Source: Bacteroidota bacterium (GTDB taxonomy: Bacteria > Bacteroidota > Bacteroidia > Flavobacteriales > Flavobacteriaceae). From it: a stretch of 64,000 bases of DNA. Location of the stretch: contig JAEWHE010000010.1 in NCBI GenBank assembly GCA_023387965.1, forward strand, positions 117,493 through 181,492. Reading direction: 5' to 3'. The position numbers were made by a program, and so were the translations under genes. Of this stretch, positions 49,326-57,889 are shown piece by piece (within the stretch, counting starts at the first letter, position 1; each line of letters opens with the position of its first letter). The notes under the pieces were generated by a model that searched no databases, had not been told where the DNA came from, and saw only the letters and a list, made by a program, of their open reading frames with translations.

Positions 49326-50144
49326 ATGAAATTCCAAAAAATGAAAAATACAAATTCCAATTGGAAACTTCGCTCCTTTTTGATCATTTTCCTGCTTCAG
49401 ATTACCGCTGGTTTCGCACAATTTGACATTCCACCAATTCCGAAGGTTCAAACCAGCGTTTACGATTATGCTGCAATTTTGGATAGTCAACAAAAAGTAG
49501 CGTTGGAAGAAAAATTGGTGCGTTATTCTGATTCGACTACAACGCAAATTGTGGTGATTACCATCGAAACCTTGAAAGGAGAAGACATCGGAATTTTAAC
49601 TCCCGCTTGGGGACAAAAATGGGGGATTGGCGGAAGTCAAGAAAATGACAACGGTGTGATTGTACTTTTGGCAGAAAAAGAAAGAAAAATTTGGATTTCT
49701 GCAGGTTATGGCGTTGAAGACAGGCTTTCTGCTGGGATTATTGGGCAATTAACCCGAAACGTAATTATTCCGGAGTTTAAAAACGGAGATTATTATGCCG
49801 GTCTCGACAAAGGAACTGATGCTATTTTTGATGTTTTAAAAGGAAAGTATAAAGGCAAACGCAAAGCGGATAATCAAAATGGTTCGGCAATTGGCGGGAT
49901 TATTTTTTTCATCATTTTGTTTGTGATTTTAATCATCATCATCTCCCGAAATAAAAATAATCGCAACGGCGGTAATCGTGGTGGCGGATTTGATTTAGCC
50001 GATATCATTATTTTAAGCAGCTTAGGAAGAAATTCTGGTGGTGGCGGATTTGGCGGAAGTTCTGGAGGAGGATTTGGTGGCGGTTTCGGAGGTGGCTTCG
50101 GAGGCGGTGGTTTTAGTGGTGGTGGAGCTGGCGGAAGCTGGTAA
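49326..50144 (+). CDS. TPM-domain membrane protein with Gly-rich tail
   Basis: The product is a 272-residue protein with an N-terminal signal sequence (LRSFLIIFLLQITAGFAQ). The extracytoplasmic TPM domain covers residues about 40-165 (VYDYAAILDSQQKVALEEKL, GIGGSQENDNGVIVLLAEKE, ISAGYGVEDRLSAGIIGQLT). One membrane helix follows (IIFFIILFVILIIIIS, about residues 187-203). The cytosolic tail is nearly all Gly, Phe and Ser and ends GGGAGGSW. This is the usual YgcG-type layout. A terminator follows at 50168-50193. Confidence 0.9.
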   Translation: MKFQKMKNTNSNWKLRSFLIIFLLQITAGFAQFDIPPIPKVQTSVYDYAAILDSQQKVALEEKLVRYSDSTTTQIVVITIETLKGEDIGILTPAWGQKWGIGGSQENDNGVIVLLAEKERKIWISAGYGVEDRLSAGIIGQLTRNVIIPEFKNGDYYAGLDKGTDAIFDVLKGKYKGKRKADNQNGSAIGGIIFFIILFVILIIIISRNKNNRNGGNRGGGFDLADIIILSSLGRNSGGGGFGGSSGGGFGGGFGGGFGGGGFSGGGAGGSW

Positions 50145-50167
50145 AAATAAAAAATTGAAATCTAAAG

Positions 50168-50193
50168 AGCTTCACTTTGTGAGGCTTTTTTTT
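50168..50193 (+). terminator. Terminator of the LemA-TPM operon
   Basis: An 8-bp stem (agcttcac, gtgaggct, one wobble pair) with a 3-nt loop is followed by seven T. Confidence 0.7.
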
Positions 50194-50239
50194 ATTTTCA
50201 GTTTATCCGTTGCTATTGGCGACTGACTTTTCCTGAAAA

Positions 50240-50372
50240 GAAAATGGTCTTTCCCTTAGCCCTGATACAAAAATTTGTTTGAGCTCTTAAACCTGCCTTT
50301 AAAAGCAGGTTTAAAGCGAGTTTTTGTAGCAGGAAAATGGATTGTTAAAATGCCCGAACCATTCGCTTCAAA
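50240..50372. repeat. Dispersed mosaic hairpin repeat, copy 6
   Basis: This copy shares tttcccttagccctga and gcaggaaaatgga with copy 5 and ends ccattcgcttcaaaa, like the right end of copy 3. Between them lies a nested hairpin: acaaaaa against tttttgt outside and aaacctgc against gcaggttt inside. It fills the gap between the TPM terminator and the terminator of the outer-membrane protein gene. Confidence 0.65.
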
Positions 50373-50395
50373 ATAAAAAAATAAAGACAAAAAAA

Positions 50396-50422
50396 ACGGC
50401 TGACAAAATTTTTGTCAGCCGT
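50396..50422 (-). terminator. Terminator of the outer-membrane beta-barrel gene
   Basis: A 13-bp stem (acggctgacaaaa and its complement) lies 9 nt after the stop codon, with T runs on both sides; the hairpin is very stable and could serve both strands. Confidence 0.85.
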
Positions 50423-50430
50423 TTTTTTAT

Positions 50431-53223
50431 TTAAGGTTCGAAACGGTTTCTTTCTTTTTCACCTCCAAATTTTTCTATTTTGTAGGTCAAGGAAAACATT
50501 GCGTAGCGCTTCAACACGGTATTTTCGACGTCTCTTATACTTTCAGGACTGATGTATCGCATGGCGCTTTGGTTTTGGTTTAGCATGTCATATACTTTCA
50601 CTTTGAACAGTAATTTGTCTTCGAAAAAATTATAGCCTAAACTGGTATTCCACAAAAAGAAATCTTTACGGAAACCGCCGGAAATATTAGAGTTATAAGT
50701 GTAACCAAAATCATTCCCGAATACTACGTGTTTTGGCCAATAACTGGTAGTTTGCAACTTGATATTGTGTAAAAAATTCGAAGCTTTGTCAATGCTGTAG
50801 TTCGTATAATTGCTGGCGTCAAAGGTGTAAGTGTAACTTGGTGAAATCGTCAAAATTTCGCCTAAATCCCAACCTAAATTGATCGTTGGACTTATGGTGT
50901 AACCTTTTGCGGTGTACAATAAATTGTTAGTTAATCCCTTGTCATAATTCACATTCAGGTTTATTTCGGCTCCAAAACGGAAGGTGTTTTCTTCCTTTTT
51001 TATGGTTTTATTCCAAGAAATTCCGCCATAACCGTAATAGGTATTTTCAACATTTTCGTAAGTGGTTCGGTTGATCAAATCTGTGACGTCAAAAACCCTT
51101 GAGGTCACGATCGCTCGCTCGTTAAACGAGAATCCGAAATAAGAGTAAAATCCGGAACGAGATGCGTAATCATAATTGTTGAAATTCAAATGGAAATTAT
51201 GTGTTTTGGTAGGTTCGAGGTTTGCATTACCAATTCTTTGAAACAACGGATTTGTTAAATCTGCCACGGGAAGAATTTGCATAGCGGTAGGCATTTTCAC
51301 GTCAAAATCATAGTAAAAATAAAGCGATTTAGATTTAGACATTCGGTAACTTAACCAAGCATTTGCGGAAGGATACATGTATTTTTTATTGATTTTACTT
51401 TCGGTGCCATCAAACAATGAACCGTTGTCAAAATGCGTAACATCAGTTCCTAAATGAATTCCTCCGCTGATATTTTTTTTACGCAAATTAATGGCTGCCG
51501 ATGGATTAAAAATCGTGGTTCGCGAGTCCATTGAGTAAGACAACAACGAATTAAAATCGTCATAAGCTTCGCTGGTTTCATTAAAATTATAGGTGTTTTT
51601 ATTCATTGAATAATCTTTCCATTCGTAAGCAGCCCGAATGGTAATATTTAATGAATCCCGAAGCGGTTCGCTAAAACCCAATCGCACGTAATATCGATCA
51701 TCCCGGATGCCGTCTTGTTCTTTTTGTCGCCTAATATCTTCAGTTCGTTCTGGATCTTGAAAGAAATAAGTTTCAGAATTTGTAACATTATCGATGTCAG
51801 AATTTTTGTTTGAATGGTTAAAAGCAATGCCTAAACTTCTTCCTTTTTTCTTAAATCTTCGGTTGAGATACAAATCATTCTGAAGCGTAGAATTTTCTGT
51901 ATTATTGACATTTTCGCTGTTACTTTCGTTTACCAAACCAAGGTCATTTGAAGAAGATTGTTGTGAACGGCTTCTAAATTCCGAATTATTTTTTACGAAC
52001 GATGGCGTCACATTCAAAGTTGTAAGCGAATCAATTTTATATTCAAATTCAAAGCTCATGTTGTGGCCGTCGTTTACATTTTCAGAAGAACCGATGCTTT
52101 CGGTAATGAAACTTGAATTCGTTCCATCAGCATTGGTTAAGAAACTTTCTGTCCGGCTTCTGGTATCATTTTCAGTGGTTGAATTTGTAAAAAAATAACT
52201 CGCGCTTGGGTCGAATTTTGTAAACCATTCATCAGAATAATTTAATCCAATCATATTAGAAGTGGTGATTCCCGAACCACCTCCAAAGTCAATTCCGTTG
52301 ATATTAAACGAACCGTCTCCACGCGAATAAACCGAACGATTTCGACCACCTCCCATAGAATCGAAAATTTCATCCATGGAAAATCCGGTGGAATTGATAT
52401 TGTTAGAAGCGCCTAAAAAACTTAATTTCTGTTTGTCTTTAAAATAATTGAGCAAACCGCTGGCTTCGTATCGATCATCCGTTCCGTAACCTCCTGTAAA
52501 TTTCCCGAACAAACCTTTGTTTTTATCGTCTTGAATGGTAAGATTGATGCTTGCTTTATCACCACTTGCTCCTTGTCCGGTTTGTTTTTCCTCTTTTGTT
52601 TTTGTGTCCGAAACTTGTACTTTATTGATAATTTCTGCCGGAAGATTTTTAATAGCTACTTGTCCGTCTTTGCCAAAAAAAGATTTTCCGTTAACCAAAA
52701 TTTCATTTACTTCTTTTCCGTTAACCGTAATTTTCCCATCTTTATTAATTTCTACTCCGGGAAGTTGCTTCAGTAAAGCTTCGACGTTAGAATCCGGACG
52801 AACTTTAAATGACGAAGCGTTGAATTCCAACGTATCATTTTTAATTCTAACCGGAGGTGCTTCGCCTACAACCAAAACCTCGCCAAGCGTTGTCACATCA
52901 TCCGAAATAAAAATTTCGCCCATGTCAATATCGCTTTCTAAACTTTCGTATCGCTTTTCAAAAACTTCGTAACCAATCATGGAAAGTTTTACGATGAACG
53001 GTTCAGTTTGCTTGCGAATAGGAATTGAAAAATTTCCATTTTTATCCGAAATCGTGTAGTCAATCATTGAGGAATCTTGCGCTTTGGTCAAATAAACCGT
53101 AGCCGATTCGACAGGCATTTTTACCTCTTTACTCATCACTTTTCCTTTGATGGTAAAATTTTGGGCATTTGCGGGAATAATTATTAGAAAAAATAAGAAA
53201 ATCAGGGGGAGAATTCGTTGCAT
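50431..53223 (-). CDS. TonB-receptor-like outer-membrane beta-barrel protein
   Basis: The product is a 930-residue outer-membrane protein. The signal peptide (FLFFLIIIPANAQ) is followed by a carboxypeptidase-regulatory-like domain (residues about 23-110). Next is a plug-like segment (VEALLKQLPGVEINKDGKIT, VNGKEVNEILVNGKSFFGKD, LPAEIINKVQVSDTKTKEE) and a large barrel of the PF14905 type (LNYSDEWFTKFDPSASYFFT; RRFKKKGRSLGIAFNHSNKN; ending MFSLTYKIEKFGGEKER). It is not a SusC, because the SusC signature in the plug is missing and no susD follows. Its ligand is unknown. Confidence 0.88.
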   Translation of the reverse strand: MQRILPLIFLFFLIIIPANAQNFTIKGKVMSKEVKMPVESATVYLTKAQDSSMIDYTISDKNGNFSIPIRKQTEPFIVKLSMIGYEVFEKRYESLESDIDMGEIFISDDVTTLGEVLVVGEAPPVRIKNDTLEFNASSFKVRPDSNVEALLKQLPGVEINKDGKITVNGKEVNEILVNGKSFFGKDGQVAIKNLPAEIINKVQVSDTKTKEEKQTGQGASGDKASINLTIQDDKNKGLFGKFTGGYGTDDRYEASGLLNYFKDKQKLSFLGASNNINSTGFSMDEIFDSMGGGRNRSVYSRGDGSFNINGIDFGGGSGITTSNMIGLNYSDEWFTKFDPSASYFFTNSTTENDTRSRTESFLTNADGTNSSFITESIGSSENVNDGHNMSFEFEYKIDSLTTLNVTPSFVKNNSEFRSRSQQSSSNDLGLVNESNSENVNNTENSTLQNDLYLNRRFKKKGRSLGIAFNHSNKNSDIDNVTNSETYFFQDPERTEDIRRQKEQDGIRDDRYYVRLGFSEPLRDSLNITIRAAYEWKDYSMNKNTYNFNETSEAYDDFNSLLSYSMDSRTTIFNPSAAINLRKKNISGGIHLGTDVTHFDNGSLFDGTESKINKKYMYPSANAWLSYRMSKSKSLYFYYDFDVKMPTAMQILPVADLTNPLFQRIGNANLEPTKTHNFHLNFNNYDYASRSGFYSYFGFSFNERAIVTSRVFDVTDLINRTTYENVENTYYGYGGISWNKTIKKEENTFRFGAEINLNVNYDKGLTNNLLYTAKGYTISPTINLGWDLGEILTISPSYTYTFDASNYTNYSIDKASNFLHNIKLQTTSYWPKHVVFGNDFGYTYNSNISGGFRKDFFLWNTSLGYNFFEDKLLFKVKVYDMLNQNQSAMRYISPESIRDVENTVLKRYAMFSLTYKIEKFGGEKERNRFEP

Positions 53224-53508
53224 TGGTTGTTTAAGGTTATCGTTTGTAAGAAAATATAACTGCTAAATAATGAGATTAGTATGTGATTTTAAAATTTGTT
53301 ACAATTATTTTAACAAGAAAATCCTAAATTTTTTAAAAACAGTAAAGTTATTTTTTCTAAAGTTTTGCAGATTATTATTGTCAGGTTTAGACGAATGCTA
53401 TTTTTTATGCAAAAGTAAATTTCTTAACAAAAACCCAAAAACAATTCATTACCAAATAGTTATCAGGATTTTTCGTAATTTGAAGTATCACCCAAAAATA
53501 TTATAGCT

Positions 53509-53733
53509 ATGAAAACATTAGGAATCGCAATTTATCTAACCACCGCATTCTTCTTAGGATTTGTGGTGATGCATTTTTTTGAAATTACGCCATGGTTTTT
53601 GGTAACCATGTTTGTTGTAGGTCATATTTTAATTGCCTGGATGGTTTACAGTATTTTAACTGACAAATACACCACCAAACGAAAATTTAAAGATTGGTAC
53701 GAAGACCATCCCATTAAAAATTACCGTATTTAA
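53509..53733 (+). CDS. Small membrane protein, two helices
   Basis: This 74-residue protein has two membrane helices (residues about 4-24, GIAIYLTTAFFLGFVVMHFF, and 29-50, LVTMFVVGHILIAWMVYSIL). A basic cytosolic tail (DKYTTKRKFKDWYEDHPIKN) follows. I recognise it as a conserved small protein in Flavobacteriaceae without known function. The 285 nt upstream, to the outer-membrane protein gene, show no other gene. A bidirectional terminator follows. Confidence 0.65.
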   Translation: MKTLGIAIYLTTAFFLGFVVMHFFEITPWFLVTMFVVGHILIAWMVYSILTDKYTTKRKFKDWYEDHPIKNYRI

Positions 53734-53742
53734 ACCACAAAA

Positions 53743-53764
53743 AAACGAGCTTGACGGCTCGTTT
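53743..53764. terminator. Bidirectional terminator between the small membrane protein gene and der
   Basis: An 8-bp stem (aaacgagc, gctcgttt) with a 6-nt loop and A and T runs on the two sides lies between two converging genes. Confidence 0.8.
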
Positions 53765-53770
53765 TTTTCT

Positions 53771-55081
53771 TTATTTTTCTCTGATGTAAATATCAATTGG
53801 AACACCTTTTAAATCCCAGTTTTCCCGAATTTTATTTTCCAAGAAACGCTTGTAAGGATCTTTCACGTACTGCGGCAAATTAGCAAAAAACACAAACTGT
53901 GGCGTTGGCGTTGGCAATTGCATACAATATTTAATTTTCACGTATTTTCCTTTCAATGCAGGTGGCGGATAATTTTCAATGATTTTCAACATGTGGTCGT
54001 TGAATTTTGAAGTAGGAATGCGTTGTTTTCTATTTTCAAAAACTTTTACAGTTTCTTCCAAAGCCTTCAATAATCTTTGTTTGGTTAATGCCGAAATAAA
54101 AATGATTGGCACATCCGTAAATGGCGCAATTTCTTCTCTAATTTTTGCTTCGTATTGCTTGGCAGACATGGTATCTTTTTCAACCAAATCCCATTTGTTT
54201 ACCAAAATTACCACTCCTTTACGGTTTTTTTCGGCTAACCAAAAAATATTTTGATCTTGCCCTTCAAAACCTCGCGTGGCGTCAATCATCAAAATACAAA
54301 CATCAGCGTGCTCAATTGCGCGAACCGAACGCATCACCGAATAAAATTCTAAATCTTCTTTAACCTTTGCTTTTCTACGAATTCCGGCAGTATCAACCAA
54401 GTTAAATTCAAAACCAAATCGGTCAAATTTTGTATCAATAGCATCACGAGTTGTTCCCGCAATATCAGTAACAATATATCTGTCTTTGCCGATTAATGCG
54501 TTGATAAAGCTTGATTTTCCAGCATTCGGACGACCGACAACGGCAAAACGTGGCAATTCTTCTTCGTCTCCTGTTGGTTCAGGTTTTTCAGGGAAGGCTT
54601 CTACCAAAGCATCAAGTAATTCACCGGTTCCACTTCCGGAAATTCCGGCAAAAGTGTAAAAATCGCCTAATCCAAGGTTGTAAAATTCAACAGCATCTTT
54701 TTCACGCATGGCATTGTCCACCTTGTTGATGGCCAAAAGCACAGGTTTTGTAACGCGACGCAACAATTTGGCAACGGTTTCATCCATTGGGGTGATGCCT
54801 TCTTCCACATCAACCACAAAAATAATTACGTCAGCTTCGTCAATGGCTAATTCTACTTGTTTACGGATTTCTCCTTCAAAAATATCATCGGAACCTTTAA
54901 CATACCCTCCGGTGTCAATTACCGAAAACTCTTTTCCGTTCCATTCGCTTTTTCCATAGTTTCTGTCGCGGGTTACGCCCGAAACCGAATCTACAATCGC
55001 TTCCCTCCTTTTAATCATTCGGTTGAAAAGCGTGGATTTGCCCACATTTGGTCTCCCGACGATAGCAACAATGTTATTCAT
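53771..55081 (-). CDS. der: Ribosome biogenesis GTPase Der (EngA)
   Basis: This 436-residue protein has two tandem G domains and a C-terminal KH-like domain, and is needed for 50S assembly. The first G domain has GRPNVGKST, DTGGYVKG and NKVDNAMRE. The second has GRPNAGKSS, DTAGIRRKAKV and NKWDLVEKD. The KH-like end includes ENYPPPALKGKYVKIKYCMQ and FLENKIRENWDLKGVPIDIY. Length is normal. It is divergent from the small protein gene at 55244 and has a minus-7 box 22 nt upstream. Confidence 0.97.
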   Translation of the reverse strand: MNNIVAIVGRPNVGKSTLFNRMIKRREAIVDSVSGVTRDRNYGKSEWNGKEFSVIDTGGYVKGSDDIFEGEIRKQVELAIDEADVIIFVVDVEEGITPMDETVAKLLRRVTKPVLLAINKVDNAMREKDAVEFYNLGLGDFYTFAGISGSGTGELLDALVEAFPEKPEPTGDEEELPRFAVVGRPNAGKSSFINALIGKDRYIVTDIAGTTRDAIDTKFDRFGFEFNLVDTAGIRRKAKVKEDLEFYSVMRSVRAIEHADVCILMIDATRGFEGQDQNIFWLAEKNRKGVVILVNKWDLVEKDTMSAKQYEAKIREEIAPFTDVPIIFISALTKQRLLKALEETVKVFENRKQRIPTSKFNDHMLKIIENYPPPALKGKYVKIKYCMQLPTPTPQFVFFANLPQYVKDPYKRFLENKIRENWDLKGVPIDIYIREK

Positions 55082-55102
55082 AGCTTTTTTTCAAATATTG
55101 TG

Positions 55103-55110
55103 CAAAGGTA
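55103..55110 (-). promoter_or_regulatory. Minus-7 box of der
   Basis: TACCTTTG on the minus strand, 21 nt upstream of the der ATG. A minus-33 TTG is not evident. Confidence 0.4.
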
Positions 55111-55243
55111 ACATTTTTTTGTTAAGACAGTTGCTGTAAAGGTGTTTGGATTTACCGAAATTGCTGGACCATAAATTTGTTTAACGGAAATTTAGCACAT
55201 CTCCAGAAAATAAAAATATAAATTTACAGTTAAAGATATCGAG

Positions 55244-55738
55244 ATGGATTTTGAAAAAAGCATAAAATTGAGACCTAAATTCAACCGATTTTCGCCCAAC
55301 AAACTTCAGGACATCCTGGGGAACTACCACGATTTAAAATCTGATGACAACATTAATTTTAAATTTAGCGAGGCAGGAAATCATATTTGGCTGGGAATTG
55401 GTGTGCTCAAACGCGAATTTTGGTCGCCAACACTTCATCTCGAACTTGATTCTACAAAAGATGGTAATACTTTTGTAAAAGGAACTTTTGGTCCCAACCC
55501 GCTTTTATGGGTAACTTTTGTGGGATTGCACTTTATTTTAGGGATTCTTTTTATTCTTTTTGGCGTTATTGCTTACTCAAAATATTCAGTTGGAGAACCG
55601 ATAAAATTTGATATGGTCGTGATGTTTGCTATCGCAAATAGTCTCCTGCTACTCAACGCAATTGCCATTTTAAACAGAAAAAAAGGAGCTCAGCAAATGC
55701 GTGAACTCCTCGATGTTGCCCAAAAAATTATTGATTAA
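55244..55738 (+). CDS. Hypothetical membrane protein, two helices
   Basis: This 164-residue protein has a soluble N-terminal part of about 90 residues (LRPKFNRFSPNKLQDILGNY ... HIWLGIGVLKREFWSPTLHL). Two membrane helices follow (residues about 97-118, WVTFVGLHFILGILFILFGV, and 126-143) and a short C-terminal amphipathic tail (GAQQMRELLDVAQKIID). I do not recognise a named family. It ends immediately before the stop of era, which converges on it. Confidence 0.65.
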   Translation: MDFEKSIKLRPKFNRFSPNKLQDILGNYHDLKSDDNINFKFSEAGNHIWLGIGVLKREFWSPTLHLELDSTKDGNTFVKGTFGPNPLLWVTFVGLHFILGILFILFGVIAYSKYSVGEPIKFDMVVMFAIANSLLLLNAIAILNRKKGAQQMRELLDVAQKIID

Positions 55739-56623
55739 TTATTTGTTGTTGTAACCAAATCTTCTCAACTGAAAAGCATTGCTTCGCCAGTCTTTATTGA
55801 CCTTCACAAACATTTCGATGTGAACCTGTTTGCCGAAAAATTTCTCCATTTCTTCTCTCGCCTGAACACCAACACGCTTAATCGCCGAACCTTTGTGCCC
55901 GATGATAATTCCTTTTTGCGTATCTCTTTCCACCATAATCACCGCTTTGATTCGGATGATGTTGTCGTCTTCTATAAATTCTTCTGTTTCAATTTCCACA
56001 GCGTAAGGAATTTCTTTGTCGTAATTCAGCAAAATTTTCTCGCGGATAATTTCGTTTACAAAAAAACGTTCGGGCTTGTCCGTTAGCGCGTCTTTTGGAT
56101 AAAATGGCGGCGATTGCGGCAAAAGTTCAACGATTTTTGCAAAAACTTCAGGAACGCCAAAATTCTCTAATGCCGAAATTGGAAAAATTTGCGCATTTGG
56201 CACTTTTGCTGACCAAAGCGAAATTTGCTCGTCTAAAACTTCCTGATTTGACTTATCAATTTTATTCAACAACAATAAAACCGGAATCTTTGCATGAATA
56301 ATTTTATTGAAAAATGCTTCGTCTTTCAATTCTTTTTCGCCGGTTTCTACCATATAAATCAGCACATCGGCATCTTCAAACGCAGATTTTACGAAATCCA
56401 TCATCGATTCCTGCAATTCGTAAGCCGGTTTAATGATTCCCGGAGTATCGGAAAAAACCACTTGAAAATCTTCTCCGTTAACAATTCCGAGGATTCTATG
56501 GCGTGTTGTTTGTGCTTTAGAAGTGATTATAGAAAGGCGTTCCCCCACGAATGCGTTCATCAAGGTCGATTTCCCTACGTTTGGGTTTCCGATGATATTT
56601 ACGAAACCAGCTTTATGTGACAT
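55739..56623 (-). CDS. era: GTPase Era
   Basis: With the ATG at 56621-56623 (MSHKAGFVNIIGNPNVGKST) the protein has 294 residues. The G domain carries GNPNVGKST, DTPGIIKPAYEL and NKIDKSNQE. The C-terminal KH domain has IIGHKGSAIKRVGVQAREEM, which binds the 3' end of 16S rRNA during 30S maturation. A TTG at 56644 would extend the frame by seven residues but overlaps the minus-7 box at 56642-56649. Its stop touches that of the hypothetical gene on the other strand. Confidence 0.95.
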   Translation of the reverse strand: MSHKAGFVNIIGNPNVGKSTLMNAFVGERLSIITSKAQTTRHRILGIVNGEDFQVVFSDTPGIIKPAYELQESMMDFVKSAFEDADVLIYMVETGEKELKDEAFFNKIIHAKIPVLLLLNKIDKSNQEVLDEQISLWSAKVPNAQIFPISALENFGVPEVFAKIVELLPQSPPFYPKDALTDKPERFFVNEIIREKILLNYDKEIPYAVEIETEEFIEDDNIIRIKAVIMVERDTQKGIIIGHKGSAIKRVGVQAREEMEKFFGKQVHIEMFVKVNKDWRSNAFQLRRFGYNNK

Positions 56624-56641
56624 GAAAAATAATTTAAGGTG

Positions 56642-56670
56642 CAAAGGTAGTCAGTTACAACTTAATACAA
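56642..56670 (-). promoter_or_regulatory. Promoter of era
   Basis: On the minus strand TTG (56668-56670), an 18-nt spacer and TACCTTTG (56642-56649) match the consensus. The start site near 56636 gives a 13-nt leader. Confidence 0.6.
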
Positions 56671-56677
56671 ATAAAAA

Positions 56678-56701
56678 AACCACTAACTTTCGTTAATGGT
56701 T
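56678..56701 (-). terminator. Terminator of the initiator tRNA operon
   Basis: A 10-bp stem (aaccactaac, gttaatggtt, one wobble pair) with a 4-nt loop lies 7 nt after the second tRNA, followed by seven T on the minus strand. The era promoter begins 7 nt further on. Confidence 0.75.
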
Positions 56702-56708
56702 TCCTTAG

Positions 56709-56781
56709 TAGCGGGAACAGGACTCGAACCTGTGACCTTCGGGTTATGAGCCCGACGAGCTGCCTACTGCTCTATCCCGCG
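56709..56781 (-). tRNA. Initiator tRNA-Met (CAT), copy 2
   Basis: This 73-nt minus-strand tRNA starts CGCGGGA and ends TCCCGCT plus discriminator A. The first base pair is a C-T mismatch and the anticodon stem has three G-C pairs (GGGCTCATAACCC), the two marks of bacterial initiator tRNA. It is identical in sequence to the copy at 56831-56903. Confidence 0.94.
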
Positions 56782-56830
56782 ATGTGCGTTCGTATTTTCA
56801 ATATTTTTTACTGAAATCAGTAATTCTTAG

Positions 56831-56903
56831 TAGCGGGAACAGGACTCGAACCTGTGACCTTCGGGTTATGAGCCCGACGAGCTGCCTACTGCTCTATCCC
56901 GCG
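56831..56903 (-). tRNA. Initiator tRNA-Met (CAT), copy 1
   Basis: Same 73-nt sequence as the copy at 56709-56781, offset by 122 nt; some flanking bases (cttagtagcggg, gcgatgt) are shared as well, as expected from a tandem duplication. It is the first tRNA after the promoter at 56916-56945. Confidence 0.94.
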
Positions 56904-56915
56904 ATGTTTCGGGTG

Positions 56916-56945
56916 CAAATTTACAACGAATATCTTTAAAAACAA
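56916..56945 (-). promoter_or_regulatory. Promoter of the tandem initiator tRNAs
   Basis: On the minus strand TTG (56943-56945), a 19-nt spacer and TAAATTTG (56916-56923) fit the consensus. The start site near 56910 lies a few bases upstream of the first tRNA. Confidence 0.65.
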
Positions 56946-56994
56946 GTATTTTATTGAAAAATCTTTTTATTTGCTCAAAATAAAGTTTTTATTT

Positions 56995-57870
56995 TCAATA
57001 AACATCTGGCTCAACGTGCACCAAAATATGTCCTAATTCCGGTAATTTTAACCGCAAATGATCCTCGAGTTTATGAGCCAGCCAATGTCCGTCTTTCACC
57101 GAAATTTCTCCGTTTACAATAGCGTGAAGTTCTAGATGGTATTGCATCCCGGCTTTGCGTATAAAACATTTTTCGGTATCTAAAATTCCATCCACTTCTA
57201 CAGCAATCACGCGGATTTTCTGGGTTAAATCATCATAAAGATGTTCGTCCATAATTTCGCTTAAAGCGGGACGAAAAATACGGTAACAATTGAACAAAAT
57301 AAATCCTGACGCCAGTAATGCAGCCCAATCATCGGCAGCTTCATATCCTTTTCCAAAAAAAACCGCAATGCCAATTCCTATGAATGCCGCAACCGATGTG
57401 ATTGCGTCGCTTCTGTGGTGCCAAGCATCCGCTTTTAAGGAACTACTGTTGGTTTCGATACTTTTTTGGATGACAATTCTATAAGAAATTTCTTTCCATA
57501 AAATAATAATTCCCAACACAATCAAAGTCCAAGTTTCGGGTGGATCATGAGGCGTTTGGATGTTCACAATGCTTTCGTACGCAATAATCGTGGCAGAAAC
57601 AATTAAAAATCCTACTACTAAAAATGTCATCAAAGGTTCTACTCTACCATGACCGTAAGGATGGTTATCGTCTGCAGGACGGCTGGAATATTTAATTCCA
57701 AATAACACTAAAAACGATGAAAAAATATCGGAAGTAGATTCAATCGCATCGGCAATTAACGCGTAGGAATTTCCAAAAACACCTGAAAAATATTTCACCA
57801 AAGCCAATAAAGTATTGCCTATAATACTAAACCAAGCGGTTTTTGCTGCTTTGTGATGTGCGTTTGCCAC
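56995..57870 (-). CDS. Cation diffusion facilitator family transporter
   Basis: The frame is open from a TTG at 57954, but the GTG at 57868-57870 (VANAHHKAAKTAWFSIIGNT) gives a start that fits the family, 291 residues. Membrane segments start with LLALVKYFSGVFGNSYALIA; the metal-site motif is ALIADAIESTSDIFSS and, in the fifth helix, SLKADAWHHRSDAITSVAAF. The cytosolic C-terminal domain is EVDGILDTEKCFIRKAGMQY with HLELHAIVNGEISVKDGH. It exports Zn, Fe, Mn or similar divalent ions; the substrate is not decided by the motifs I can see. Confidence 0.85.
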   Translation of the reverse strand: MANAHHKAAKTAWFSIIGNTLLALVKYFSGVFGNSYALIADAIESTSDIFSSFLVLFGIKYSSRPADDNHPYGHGRVEPLMTFLVVGFLIVSATIIAYESIVNIQTPHDPPETWTLIVLGIIILWKEISYRIVIQKSIETNSSSLKADAWHHRSDAITSVAAFIGIGIAVFFGKGYEAADDWAALLASGFILFNCYRIFRPALSEIMDEHLYDDLTQKIRVIAVEVDGILDTEKCFIRKAGMQYHLELHAIVNGEISVKDGHWLAHKLEDHLRLKLPELGHILVHVEPDVY

Positions 57871-57881
57871 GGCTTTTTTTA

Positions 57882-57889
57882 CAAAGATA
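57882..57889 (-). promoter_or_regulatory. Minus-7 box of the cation efflux gene
   Basis: TATCTTTG on the minus strand, 11 nt upstream of the GTG at 57870, with no TTG at the usual spacing. A second box, TAATTTTG, lies at 57952-57959. If the first is used, the message has a leader of only a few bases. Confidence 0.35.

Noticed and set aside
49311..49547. Minus-strand 78-codon frame
   Set aside because: It is antisense to the start of the membrane TPM gene, whose frame, signal peptide and domain are clear.
53224..53508. Plus-strand frame 53270-53506 in the gap before the small membrane protein
   Set aside because: The translation is Phe/Lys/Asn-rich, as expected from AT-rich non-coding DNA, with no family resemblance; I see no other gene in this gap.
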